This document shows positions 38,242-45,364 of a stretch of DNA of 64,000 nt, in pieces. Source of the DNA: Streptomyces malaysiense (GTDB lineage: Bacteria > Actinomycetota > Actinomycetes > Streptomycetales > Streptomycetaceae); the NCBI RefSeq assembly GCF_000980885.2, contig NZ_LBDA02000116.1:28108-92107 (forward strand). The letters are read 5' to 3'. How positions within the stretch are numbered: the first letter of the stretch is position 1; every line of letters starts with the position of its first letter. The position numbers and the translations under genes are program-made. The notes beneath the pieces were generated by a model. It saw only the letters and a program-made list of their open reading frames with translations. It had not been told where the DNA came from and searched no databases.

Positions 38242-40146
38242 TCAGCCCGCCTCGGGCCGGTCGTCGTCGACGATCTCGGCGTCCACGACCTCGTCGTCCT
38301 CCGGGGCCGAAGACCCGGCGGGGGCCGGCCCGGCGGACGAGGCCGCGCCCGCCGCCGTGCCCGCACCCTGTTCGCCCTGTTCGCCCTGGGCGCGGGACTG
38401 TTCGTACAGCGCCGTGCCGATCTTCTGGGCGGACCGGGCCACTTGTTCGGTGGCCTCGCGGACGGCGGCGGTGTCCGCGTGCTCGTCCTTGAGCCTCGCC
38501 TTCAGCTCGGCGAGCGCCGCCTCGGTCTCGTGCCGCGCCTCGGCGGAGATCCGCTCGGGGTTGTCGCTGATGAGCCTCTCGGTCTGGTAGACGAGCTGTT
38601 CGGCCTGGTTGCGGGTCTCGGCGGCCTCCCGGCGCTGCCGGTCGTCCTCGGCGTGCTGCTCGGCCTCGCGGACCATGCGGTCGATGTCGTTCTTCGGCAG
38701 CGCGGAACCGCCGGTGACGGTCATCTTCTGCTCCCTGCCGGTGCCGAGGTCCTTCGCGGACACATGCATGATCCCGTTGGCGTCGATGTCGAAGGCGACC
38801 TCGATCTGCGGGAGGCCGCGGGGCGCGGGCGGCAGTCCGGTCAGCTCGAACATGCCGAGCTTCTTGTTGTAGGCGGCGATCTCGCGCTCGCCCTGGAAGA
38901 CCTGGACGGACACCGAGGGCTGGTTGTCCTCGGCGGTGGTGAAGATCTCCGAACGCCGGGTGGGGATCGTGGTGTTGCGTTCGATCAGCTTGGTCATGAT
39001 GCCGCCCTTGGTCTCGATGCCGAGGGACAGCGGGGTGACGTCGAGCAGCAGGACGTCCTTGACCTCGCCCTTGAGGACACCGGCCTGGAGCGAGGCGCCG
39101 ATGGCGACGACCTCGTCCGGGTTGACGCCCTTGTGCGGCTCCTTGCCGGTCATCTCCTTGACCAGACCCGTCACCGCGGGCATCCGGGTCGAGCCGCCGA
39201 CCAGCACCACGTGGTCGATGCCGGACACCTTGATCCCGGCGTCCTTGATCGCGTTGTGGAACGGCGCCTTGCAGCGGTCCAGCAGGTCGGCCGTCAGCTG
39301 TTCGAACTGGGCGCGGGTGAGCTTCTCGTCCAGGTGCAGCGGGCCTTCGGCGGAGGCGGTGATGTAGGGCAGGTTGATCGTGGTCTCCGAGGAGCTGGAC
39401 AGCTCGATCTTCGCCTTCTCGGACGCCTCCCGCAGCCGCTGCACGGCCATCTTGTCCTTGCCCAGGTCCACGCCGTAGTGGTTCTTGAACTGCTGGACCA
39501 GGTGGTCGACGACACGCTGGTCCCAGTCGTCGCCGCCCAGGTGGGTGTCGCCGTTGGTGGCCTTGACCTCGATGACGCCGTCACCCATCTCCAGCAGGGA
39601 CACGTCGAAGGTGCCGCCGCCGAGGTCGAAGACGAGGACCGTCTGGTCGTTCTCCTTGTCCAGGCCGTAGGCGAGCGCGGCGGCCGTCGGCTCGTTGATG
39701 ATCCGCATGACGTTCAGACCGGCGATCTCCCCGGCCTCCTTCGTCGCCTGCCGCTGGGCGTCGTCGAAGTAGGCCGGGACGGTGATCACCGCGTCCGTGA
39801 CGTCCTCGCCGAGGTATGCCTCCGCGTCCCGCTTCAGCTTCTGGAGCACCCGCGCGGAGATCTCCTGGGCGGTGTAGCGCCTGCCGTCGATGTCGCCCTC
39901 GTCGGGGAAGCGCCAGGAGTGATCACCCATGTACCGCTTGACCGAGCGCGCGGTGCGCTCCACGTTGGTGACGGCCTGGCGCTTGGCCACCTCGCCGACC
40001 AGTACCTCGCCGTTCTTGGCGAACGCCACGACCGACGGAGTGGTGCGCGCGCCCTCCGTGTTGGTGATGACGGTGGGTTCGCCGCCCTCCAGGACCGAGA
40101 CCACCGAGTTCGTCGTCCCGAGGTCGATTCCGACCGAACGCGCCAT
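38242..40146 (-). CDS. dnaK: Hsp70 chaperone DnaK (accessory copy)
   Basis: 634 residues, full length: ATPase motifs GIDLGTTNSVVSVLEGGE, LVFDLGGGTFDVS, HVVLVGGSTRMPAV, linker DVLLLDVTPLSLGIETKGG, substrate-binding domain, and an acidic tail ending EVVDAEIVDDDRPEAG. The ATG follows GGGAGGA. ATP-driven binding of unfolded proteins; the adjacent grpE is its exchange factor. Upstream lies a promoter with a degenerate HspR (HAIR-like) inverted repeat, and a hairpin-forming 5' leader. Confidence 0.98.
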   Translation of the reverse strand: MARSVGIDLGTTNSVVSVLEGGEPTVITNTEGARTTPSVVAFAKNGEVLVGEVAKRQAVTNVERTARSVKRYMGDHSWRFPDEGDIDGRRYTAQEISARVLQKLKRDAEAYLGEDVTDAVITVPAYFDDAQRQATKEAGEIAGLNVMRIINEPTAAALAYGLDKENDQTVLVFDLGGGTFDVSLLEMGDGVIEVKATNGDTHLGGDDWDQRVVDHLVQQFKNHYGVDLGKDKMAVQRLREASEKAKIELSSSSETTINLPYITASAEGPLHLDEKLTRAQFEQLTADLLDRCKAPFHNAIKDAGIKVSGIDHVVLVGGSTRMPAVTGLVKEMTGKEPHKGVNPDEVVAIGASLQAGVLKGEVKDVLLLDVTPLSLGIETKGGIMTKLIERNTTIPTRRSEIFTTAEDNQPSVSVQVFQGEREIAAYNKKLGMFELTGLPPAPRGLPQIEVAFDIDANGIMHVSAKDLGTGREQKMTVTGGSALPKNDIDRMVREAEQHAEDDRQRREAAETRNQAEQLVYQTERLISDNPERISAEARHETEAALAELKARLKDEHADTAAVREATEQVARSAQKIGTALYEQSRAQGEQGEQGAGTAAGAASSAGPAPAGSSAPEDDEVVDAEIVDDDRPEAG

Positions 40147-40212
40147 GGTGAATCCTCCCTTGCCGGCTGCTCCCCCACCCGTGTTCCCCGGTCCTCCTCG
40201 CCTATAGAGGTT

Positions 40213-40241
40213 CGGCTGCGTCCCGCAGCGGTTCCGCTGCG
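40213..40241 (-). promoter_or_regulatory. Mutually exclusive hairpins in the dnaK leader
   Basis: Within the dnaK 5' UTR (read on minus) CGCAGCGG / CCGCTGCG (40224-40241) and GCTGCG / CGCAGC (40215-40229) share an arm, so only one can form. The layout is that of a two-state RNA switch or a strong structural element. It lies about 70-95 nt before the dnaK ATG and after the predicted transcription start. Function not shown. Confidence 0.4.
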
Positions 40242-40276
40242 TCGTACCGGCGAGCCGCCCCCTTGCCTGTAGAGCC

Positions 40277-40306
40277 TGAATGAAACTTGAGCTACCTCAT
40301 GTCAAT
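40277..40306 (-). promoter_or_regulatory. dnaK promoter with HAIR-like HspR site
   Basis: On minus, TTGACA (40305-40300) and CATTCA (40282-40277) are separated by 17 bp. Overlapping it, ATTGACA-N7-GCTCAAG (40306-40286) matches 10 of 14 positions of the HspR consensus CTTGAGT-N7-ACTCAAG with exact 7-bp spacing. It suggests heat-shock control by HspR encoded elsewhere. The -35 overlaps the stop codon of the upstream reductase gene. Confidence 0.55.
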
Positions 40307-41522
40307 TCTGGTCCGCTTCCGGCAGGCCGTCCAGGGCACGGGTCCACTCGGTTCCGGCCGCGAGCGCCGCACGCCAGGCCCGCAGGGCGCGGGGCGGCAT
40401 GCCCATGGCGAGCGCTCCGGTGAGTGCCGTTCCCCTGCGGTAGGCGACGAGGAAGCGGCCGTCCGCCGGATCTCCGTCGACCACCTGGGCCTCGTCGTGA
40501 TCACGCAGGTGCCCGAACGCCTGGATCCTGAGGTCGTACTGGTCGGACCAGAAGGAGGGCACCGGGGCGAACGGCTTACCCTGCTCGGGGGCGAGGAGGT
40601 TGCGGGCGGCCGCCATGCCCTGTTCGGCCGCGTTCGTACGGTGCTCCACGCGCATGTCGGTACCGAAGAGCGGGTTGTGCCAGCGGGCCACGTCGCCCGC
40701 GGCGTAGATGCCGGGCGCGGCGGCGCTGTACTGGTCACAGGACACGCCGTCGGCCAGCCGCAGCCCGCTGTCCTCCAGCCACTCGGTGTTGGGCTCGGAA
40801 CCGATGGCGATCAGGACATCGTCGGCGGGGATCGTGGTGCCGTCGCTGAGGAGCACGCCGGTGGCCCGGCCCGCCCCGGTGGTGATCCCGGCGACCTTGG
40901 TCCCGGTCCGCAGGTCCACGCCGTGATCGCGGTGGACCTGGGCCAGATGCGCGCCGACCTGCGCTCCGACGGCGTGCGCGAGGGGGACGGGCGCGGGTTC
41001 CACCAGGGTGACGGTCGCGCCGAGGGTACGGGCGGCGGCGGCGACCTCGGCCCCGAGGAACCCGGCGCCCACCACGACCAGCCGGCCCCCGGCGGTCAGC
41101 CGCTCGCGCAGGGCGAGGGCGTCACCGAGTTCCCGCAGGACGTGGACGCCCGGCGTGTCGCACTCGGGCAGCCGGCGCGGCCGGACCCCGGTGGCGATGA
41201 CCAGACCGTCGTACGTCAGGCTCGTGCCGTCGGCGAGGGTCACGGTACGGGTCGCCGGGGCGAGGGCGGCGGCGGGCACGCCGAGGCGCAGATCCAGGGC
41301 GAGGGCGTCCAGGTCGGCCGGGCGGCGCAGCCGCACCCGCTCGGGCTCCCAGGTGCCGGTGAGGACCTGCTTGGACAGCGGCGGCCGGTCGTAGGGCGGG
41401 TGCGGCTCGCTTCCGACGAGGGTGAGCGAGCCGTCGTATCCCGCGCGGCGCAGGGTCTCGGCGGCCGTCAGACCGGCCGCCGAGGCGCCCACCACGACGA
41501 CGCGGCGCGGCGGGACGCCCAT
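40302..41522 (-). CDS. Ferredoxin reductase (NAD(P)H/FAD)
   Basis: 406 residues. FAD-binding Rossmann motif at the N-terminus (VVVVGASAAG), NAD(P)H-binding motif (GRLVVVGAGFLGAEVAAAA), and GIYAAGDVARW, characteristic of the rhodocoxin/putidaredoxin reductase type that passes electrons from NAD(P)H to a ferredoxin. The ATG overlaps the ferredoxin TGA by one base (TGATG), and the P450 lies just upstream of that, so a complete P450 electron chain is encoded. Its stop lies within the dnaK promoter region. Confidence 0.92.
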   Translation of the reverse strand: MGVPPRRVVVVGASAAGLTAAETLRRAGYDGSLTLVGSEPHPPYDRPPLSKQVLTGTWEPERVRLRRPADLDALALDLRLGVPAAALAPATRTVTLADGTSLTYDGLVIATGVRPRRLPECDTPGVHVLRELGDALALRERLTAGGRLVVVGAGFLGAEVAAAARTLGATVTLVEPAPVPLAHAVGAQVGAHLAQVHRDHGVDLRTGTKVAGITTGAGRATGVLLSDGTTIPADDVLIAIGSEPNTEWLEDSGLRLADGVSCDQYSAAAPGIYAAGDVARWHNPLFGTDMRVEHRTNAAEQGMAAARNLLAPEQGKPFAPVPSFWSDQYDLRIQAFGHLRDHDEAQVVDGDPADGRFLVAYRRGTALTGALAMGMPPRALRAWRAALAAGTEWTRALDGLPEADQN

Positions 41523-41716
41523 CACGCCTCCACCAACCGGATCGCGGCGGCGGGGCAGATCGCGGCCGACTCCCGGACGTCTTCGTCGAGTTCGGGGCCG
41601 GGGGTGGCGTCCAGCAGCTGCACCGTGCCTTCGTCGTCCTGGTCGAAGACCTGGGGCGCCACCAGGACGCACTGCCCGGAGGCGACGCATTTGGGCTGGT
41701 CGACTTCCACGCGCAT
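41522..41716 (-). CDS. [3Fe-4S] ferredoxin
   Basis: 64 residues. Cys10-x5-Cys16 (KCVASGQCV) and Cys54-Pro (AICPAAAI) are the three ligands of a 3Fe-4S cluster, as in ferredoxins that serve actinobacterial P450s. The ATG 41716 gives the usual short N-terminus. It shares a 1-bp overlap with the reductase and follows the P450. Confidence 0.95.
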   Translation of the reverse strand: MRVEVDQPKCVASGQCVLVAPQVFDQDDEGTVQLLDATPGPELDEDVRESAAICPAAAIRLVEA

Positions 41717-41750
41717 GGGTTCGTTCCTCGCTTCGTCGGTCCGCGGTTCG

Positions 41751-41836
41751 CGGTGCATGGTGCGCGGTGCATGGTGCGGCGGGTACGGCGCGCATGTCTG
41801 TGTGCCGTGTGTGCCGTGCGTGCCGTGCGTGTCCTG
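41751..41836. repeat. Tandem repeats between P450 and ferredoxin genes
   Basis: CGGTGCATGGTGCG occurs twice head to tail (41751-41764 and 41765-41778). From 41801 a 9-bp unit related to TGTGCCGTG is repeated four times to 41836, the last imperfect. The array fills the P450-ferredoxin spacer. Such repeats can vary in copy number. Confidence 0.75.
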
Positions 41837-41846
41837 CCGTGAAGTG

Positions 41847-43076
41847 CTACCAGCGGACGGGTAGTTCATAAACGCCGTAGACGAAGCCGTCGTGCTTGAA
41901 CTCCAGTTGATCGAAGTCGGTCGCCGGCGCCAGCGTGGGGATGCGGGAGTAGAGCGTGCTGTAGGCGACCTGGAGTTCGACGCGGGCGAGCGGCTGACCG
42001 AGGCACTGGTGGACGCCGTAGCCGAAGGCGACATGGCGGCGGGCGTCACGTGTGAGGTCGAGCCGGTCGGGGTCGGGGAAGGCACCGGGGTCCCGGTTGG
42101 CGATGTCGTTGGCGAAGATCACGCCGTCGCCCGCGTGGATCAGTTCGCCCCCGATCTCGATGTCCTCCAGCGCGACGCGACGCCGCCCGGAGTGGACGAT
42201 GTTCAGGTAGCGCAGCAGCTCCTCCACGGCCGAGGCGACCAACTTGGGGTCGTCCCGGTCGCGGAGGAGGGCGAGTTGGTCCGGGTTGCGCAGCAGGGCC
42301 AGGGTGCCGAGGGCGATCATGTTGGCGGTGGTCTCGTGCCCGGCCACGAGCAGCAGAACACCCGTCTCGGCGGCTTGGCGCCGCGTCAGCTCGCCGGTGG
42401 CCACCCGCTCGACGGCGAGAGTGGAGAGCACGTCGTCCGCGGGGTCGGCGAGCTTGGCGGCCAGGAGGCCGTCCAGGTAGTCGGTGAGCGCCTCGGACGA
42501 CGCGAGCAGTTCCTCGCGGGTGGAGGCGCGGTGCACCAGCACGCGGCTGTGACGCTGGAAGAAGTCGTGCTGCTCGTACGGCACCCCCAGCAGCGCGCAG
42601 ATCACCAGGCTGGGCAGCGGCAGGGCGAACGCCTCGACCAGGTCGGTGGGGTTGGGCCCGGCGAGCATCTCCTCGATCAGGTCGTCCACGATGCGCCGCA
42701 CGGACGGTCGCAGGGCCTCGACCTTCCGGATCGCGAACGGAGCCGTCACCATCCGGCGCAGCCGGGCGTGTTCGGGGTCGTCCGTGGTCAGCAGGGTGTT
42801 GCGGGTCCGGTCCCGCTCCCGCGTCGCGGCGCTGCGGTGGGGGTACCCGGGGCGCCGCGGGTCGGCGCTGATGCGCGGGTCGCCGAGCAGGGCCCGTACA
42901 TCCTCGTGGCGGGTGATCATCCAGGGGCTGCTGCCGTCCCAGATGCGCACCCGGGAGACGGGGCGCTCCGCCTGGAGGTCCTTGAGGGCCGGGGGCGGAT
43001 CGAAGGGGCATCCGGTGGCACGGGGCATGGGGTGCTCGGGAAGCCCGGTCGGTGTGTCCATGACGGTGTCGGTCAC
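41847..43076 (-). CDS. Cytochrome P450 monooxygenase
   Basis: 409 residues. I-helix AGHETT (245-250) with the oxygen-activation Thr, ExxR (Glu286-Arg289), and the heme loop FGYGVHQCLGQ with Cys358. Soluble bacterial CYP, broadly CYP105-like by motif style; I do not assign the family. GTG 43076 follows GAGGAGGCAG. The next two genes supply ferredoxin and reductase, making a self-sufficient three-component set. Upstream is a TetR pseudogene; if TetR was the repressor, control may be lost. Substrate unknown. Confidence 0.95.
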   Translation of the reverse strand: MTDTVMDTPTGLPEHPMPRATGCPFDPPPALKDLQAERPVSRVRIWDGSSPWMITRHEDVRALLGDPRISADPRRPGYPHRSAATRERDRTRNTLLTTDDPEHARLRRMVTAPFAIRKVEALRPSVRRIVDDLIEEMLAGPNPTDLVEAFALPLPSLVICALLGVPYEQHDFFQRHSRVLVHRASTREELLASSEALTDYLDGLLAAKLADPADDVLSTLAVERVATGELTRRQAAETGVLLLVAGHETTANMIALGTLALLRNPDQLALLRDRDDPKLVASAVEELLRYLNIVHSGRRRVALEDIEIGGELIHAGDGVIFANDIANRDPGAFPDPDRLDLTRDARRHVAFGYGVHQCLGQPLARVELQVAYSTLYSRIPTLAPATDFDQLEFKHDGFVYGVYELPVRW

Positions 43077-43186
43077 AGCTGCCTCCTCGGCAAGAGGGCA
43101 CCCGACACCCCTGACGGAGTTAGGTGCTTCAGGCAACTTTATGGATCGCGGGGAGCACGTCAACGGTGCCGAAGGATTCGCCGTCG

Positions 43187-43804
43187 CTATCCGGCCACGA
43201 TGCGATCGAGCAGATCGTCCGCGCGCTGGACGAGGCCGCGCGGGTCGGCCTCGTAGGGCAGGGCCATCGCGATGGTGACGATGCCGTGCAGCGCCGATCA
43301 CAGCAGCAGCGCGTCCCGTTCGCCGCCCACCTGCCCGGAGCGGCCCGCCGGCAGCGCGGCCAGCGCTTCCTCCCGGACGCCGAGCACCAGCCGTACCGGG
43401 TGACGCGGTGAGTCCTCGCGGGGGCCGGCGATCCGCTCGACACCGAACATCAGCCGGAAGCGCCGTTGGTTCTCCAGCGCAAAGGCGCAATAGCGGTGGA
43501 CCATGGCGCGCAGGGCGGAGCGGGGGGTGCCGGGGACGCTGCGGTCCCATGCCTGCCTCAGCTCGGCGACCAGCTTCTCGTAGGCCCTGCGTGTCACCGT
43601 GGCGACCAGTTCGAAGCGGTCCTTGAAGTGCAGATAGCCGCTGGGCGCTGCGATGCCGACCTCGCGGGCGACCGCGCGCGGCGACAGGGCCTCCTAGCGG
43701 CCCGACTCGGCCGGCAGCCGGGCCGCGGCCACGAGGATCTCCTCCTTCAGGGCGCCGCCCTCGCCCCACTGGCTCGGGGCACGGCGCTTGAACGTGTCGG
43801 CCAC
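43187..43804 (-). pseudogene. TetR-family regulator inactivated by two nonsense codons
   Basis: From GTG 43804 (GGAGGGAG upstream) one frame of 206 codons reads MADTFKRRAP...LVAAARLPAESGR, stop, EALSPRAVAREVGIAAPSGYLHFKDRFELVATV (HTH), a ligand domain (RAMVHRYCAFALENQRRFRLMFGVE), ALLL, stop, SALHGIVTIAMALPYEADP and a final TAG at 43187. The stops are TAG at 43695-43697 and TGA (expected Trp) near 43297-43299. There is no indel, so the gene died by point mutation, apparently recently. It lies between a hydrolase and the P450 operon. Confidence 0.85.
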
Positions 43805-43917
43805 CCTGCACTCCCTCCGCTGCCCGCCTGCCGGGTGAGGCATTATCGGAGGTGGCCGAACAGTTGTCGCCGCGGAGGCCGGTGCCCCTGCGAAGCGGAG
43901 CACCGGCACCGCCCGAC

Positions 43918-44697
43918 TCAGACCTCTTGGACGGCCGTTGCCCGCAGATGCCGGGCGAAGAAGCGGACCGCGCTGTCCGACTCGAACCGGGGCAGCTCCT
44001 TGTGCCGCCCGGAATTGGCGTGCAGGGTCTTCTCCTTCGAGGCGAACGCGTCGAAGAGGGCCAGCGCGGAGGCGCGCGGGATGTGCTCGTCGTCCCACTG
44101 CATGGCGTACTCGACGGGGATCGTGATCCGTCGCGCCGTCTCGGCCAGGGCGTCGGGCCAGTGCAGCCCGAAGACCGCGGCGGTGAACCTGGGGTCGTCC
44201 GCCACGAACGGCACGCCGATCGCGGTGGCCATGTTCAGGCCGAAGAAGCCGACGGGTCCGCCGGTGCCGATCCCCGGCAGCTCCTGGAGGGCGTCCAGGG
44301 TCGCGCGCCACTCGGGGACGGCGCGCTCGGCGAGCTGGGCGTTGTAGCGGACGACGATCGGGCCTTCCGGCTCGCCCGCCTCCCGGGCCCGGTACAGCGC
44401 GGCGATCTCCTGCTCGTCGTACGCCGTGCGCGGCCGGTCTCCGTGGCCGGGCGCGTCGACGACGGCGACATGGAAGCCGCAGCCGGTGACGAGCCGCCGG
44501 GCGCGGCCCGTCATCGCGGGCCACTTCTTGTGCGTGCCGCCGCCGTGGCCCATGAACACGAGGGGCGCTCGCTCGGGGCCGGAGGCGGGCGACCAGAGCA
44601 CGCCCGGGATCTCGCCCAGGGTGAAATCGCGCTCGATCACGCCGTCGGCCGATGCCTGAGCGGTGAACTTGATTGACTGCATGGGGTGTTGTCGCAT
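43918..44697 (-). CDS. Alpha/beta-hydrolase-fold protein with Asn in place of the nucleophile Ser
   Basis: 259 residues from ATG 44697. Oxyanion-hole motif MGHGGGTH, strand VAVVDAPGHGDRP and a late His region support an alpha/beta hydrolase related to Streptomyces dienelactone-hydrolase-like proteins. The nucleophile elbow, normally G-x-S-x-G, reads GFFGLNMATA: Asn155 replaces Ser. Unless another residue serves, hydrolysis should be lost, and the protein may act only in binding. Same strand as, and upstream of, the dead TetR gene. Confidence 0.85.
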   Translation of the reverse strand: MRQHPMQSIKFTAQASADGVIERDFTLGEIPGVLWSPASGPERAPLVFMGHGGGTHKKWPAMTGRARRLVTGCGFHVAVVDAPGHGDRPRTAYDEQEIAALYRAREAGEPEGPIVVRYNAQLAERAVPEWRATLDALQELPGIGTGGPVGFFGLNMATAIGVPFVADDPRFTAAVFGLHWPDALAETARRITIPVEYAMQWDDEHIPRASALALFDAFASKEKTLHANSGRHKELPRFESDSAVRFFARHLRATAVQEV

Positions 44698-45364
44698 CAC
44701 TGACTGCCTTTCGGAATGCCTTGTCGGCGAGGCGCTCCCGGCGACAGCTGTGTCAGCCGCTCGACCGTGACGAAGAGGGGAGCACCCACACGGATACCTC
44801 GGTCATGGGTCCCACCTCCTCACTCCGGCCCACGGTCGGCGAAAAGCTATCAGCCCGAACACCGTCCCGCCCACGGATTTTCACCGGCCCCGCCGCAGCG
44901 CCCCCGCGTCCGGCGTCCGGCGTCCGGCGTGAGGAGCTTGCACGGACGGCACAGCAGGGGCCTGTCCGCATGCCGGTCGAAGACGAGCGGAACACTGTCA
45001 CCGACGCGGCTCTCGACGAACCCCACCACCCCGTCCCTCGCCCCCACCCGCCCCGGCTCTGCTCCGTTCTGCTCCGTCGAGCATTACGGTGACCAGGTCG
45101 AGCAGGGCGGCCCGTGCCGTCCATGACCATCCAGGGACTCGGTGGTGCGTCCCGGGGACGCGGCATCGATCCACTCGGATGCCGCGGTTCGCCGAGTCGA
45201 CTGGTCAGGGGGCCGCTCGTAGCGCACGACGTGACCTCCGCACCTGGCTCAGCAGCGGCCGCGAACTCCGCGAGGACTCAAATGAACTGAGGGTCCGCGC
45301 AGGCACCGTGAACGGTCGGGTGACAATCGAACGTCTGCCCTCACGTCCGACGTAGCCTCGCCCC
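44698..45364. other. 667-bp region without a supportable gene
   Basis: Contains short tandem pieces (GCGTCCGGCGTCCGGCGTGA near 44920) but no frame with a ribosome binding site and recognisable protein. The promoter of the hydrolase (minus) should lie at its left end. Confidence 0.35.

Noticed and set aside
38443..40272. 609-codon open frame antisense to dnaK
   Set aside because: It mirrors the DnaK coding region, has no family similarity by eye and no ribosome binding site; GC-rich codon bias keeps the opposite strand open.
44753..45166. Minus-strand frame of 137 codons between hydrolase and STAND genes
   Set aside because: Low-complexity, no ribosome binding site, overlapping equal frames on the other strand.
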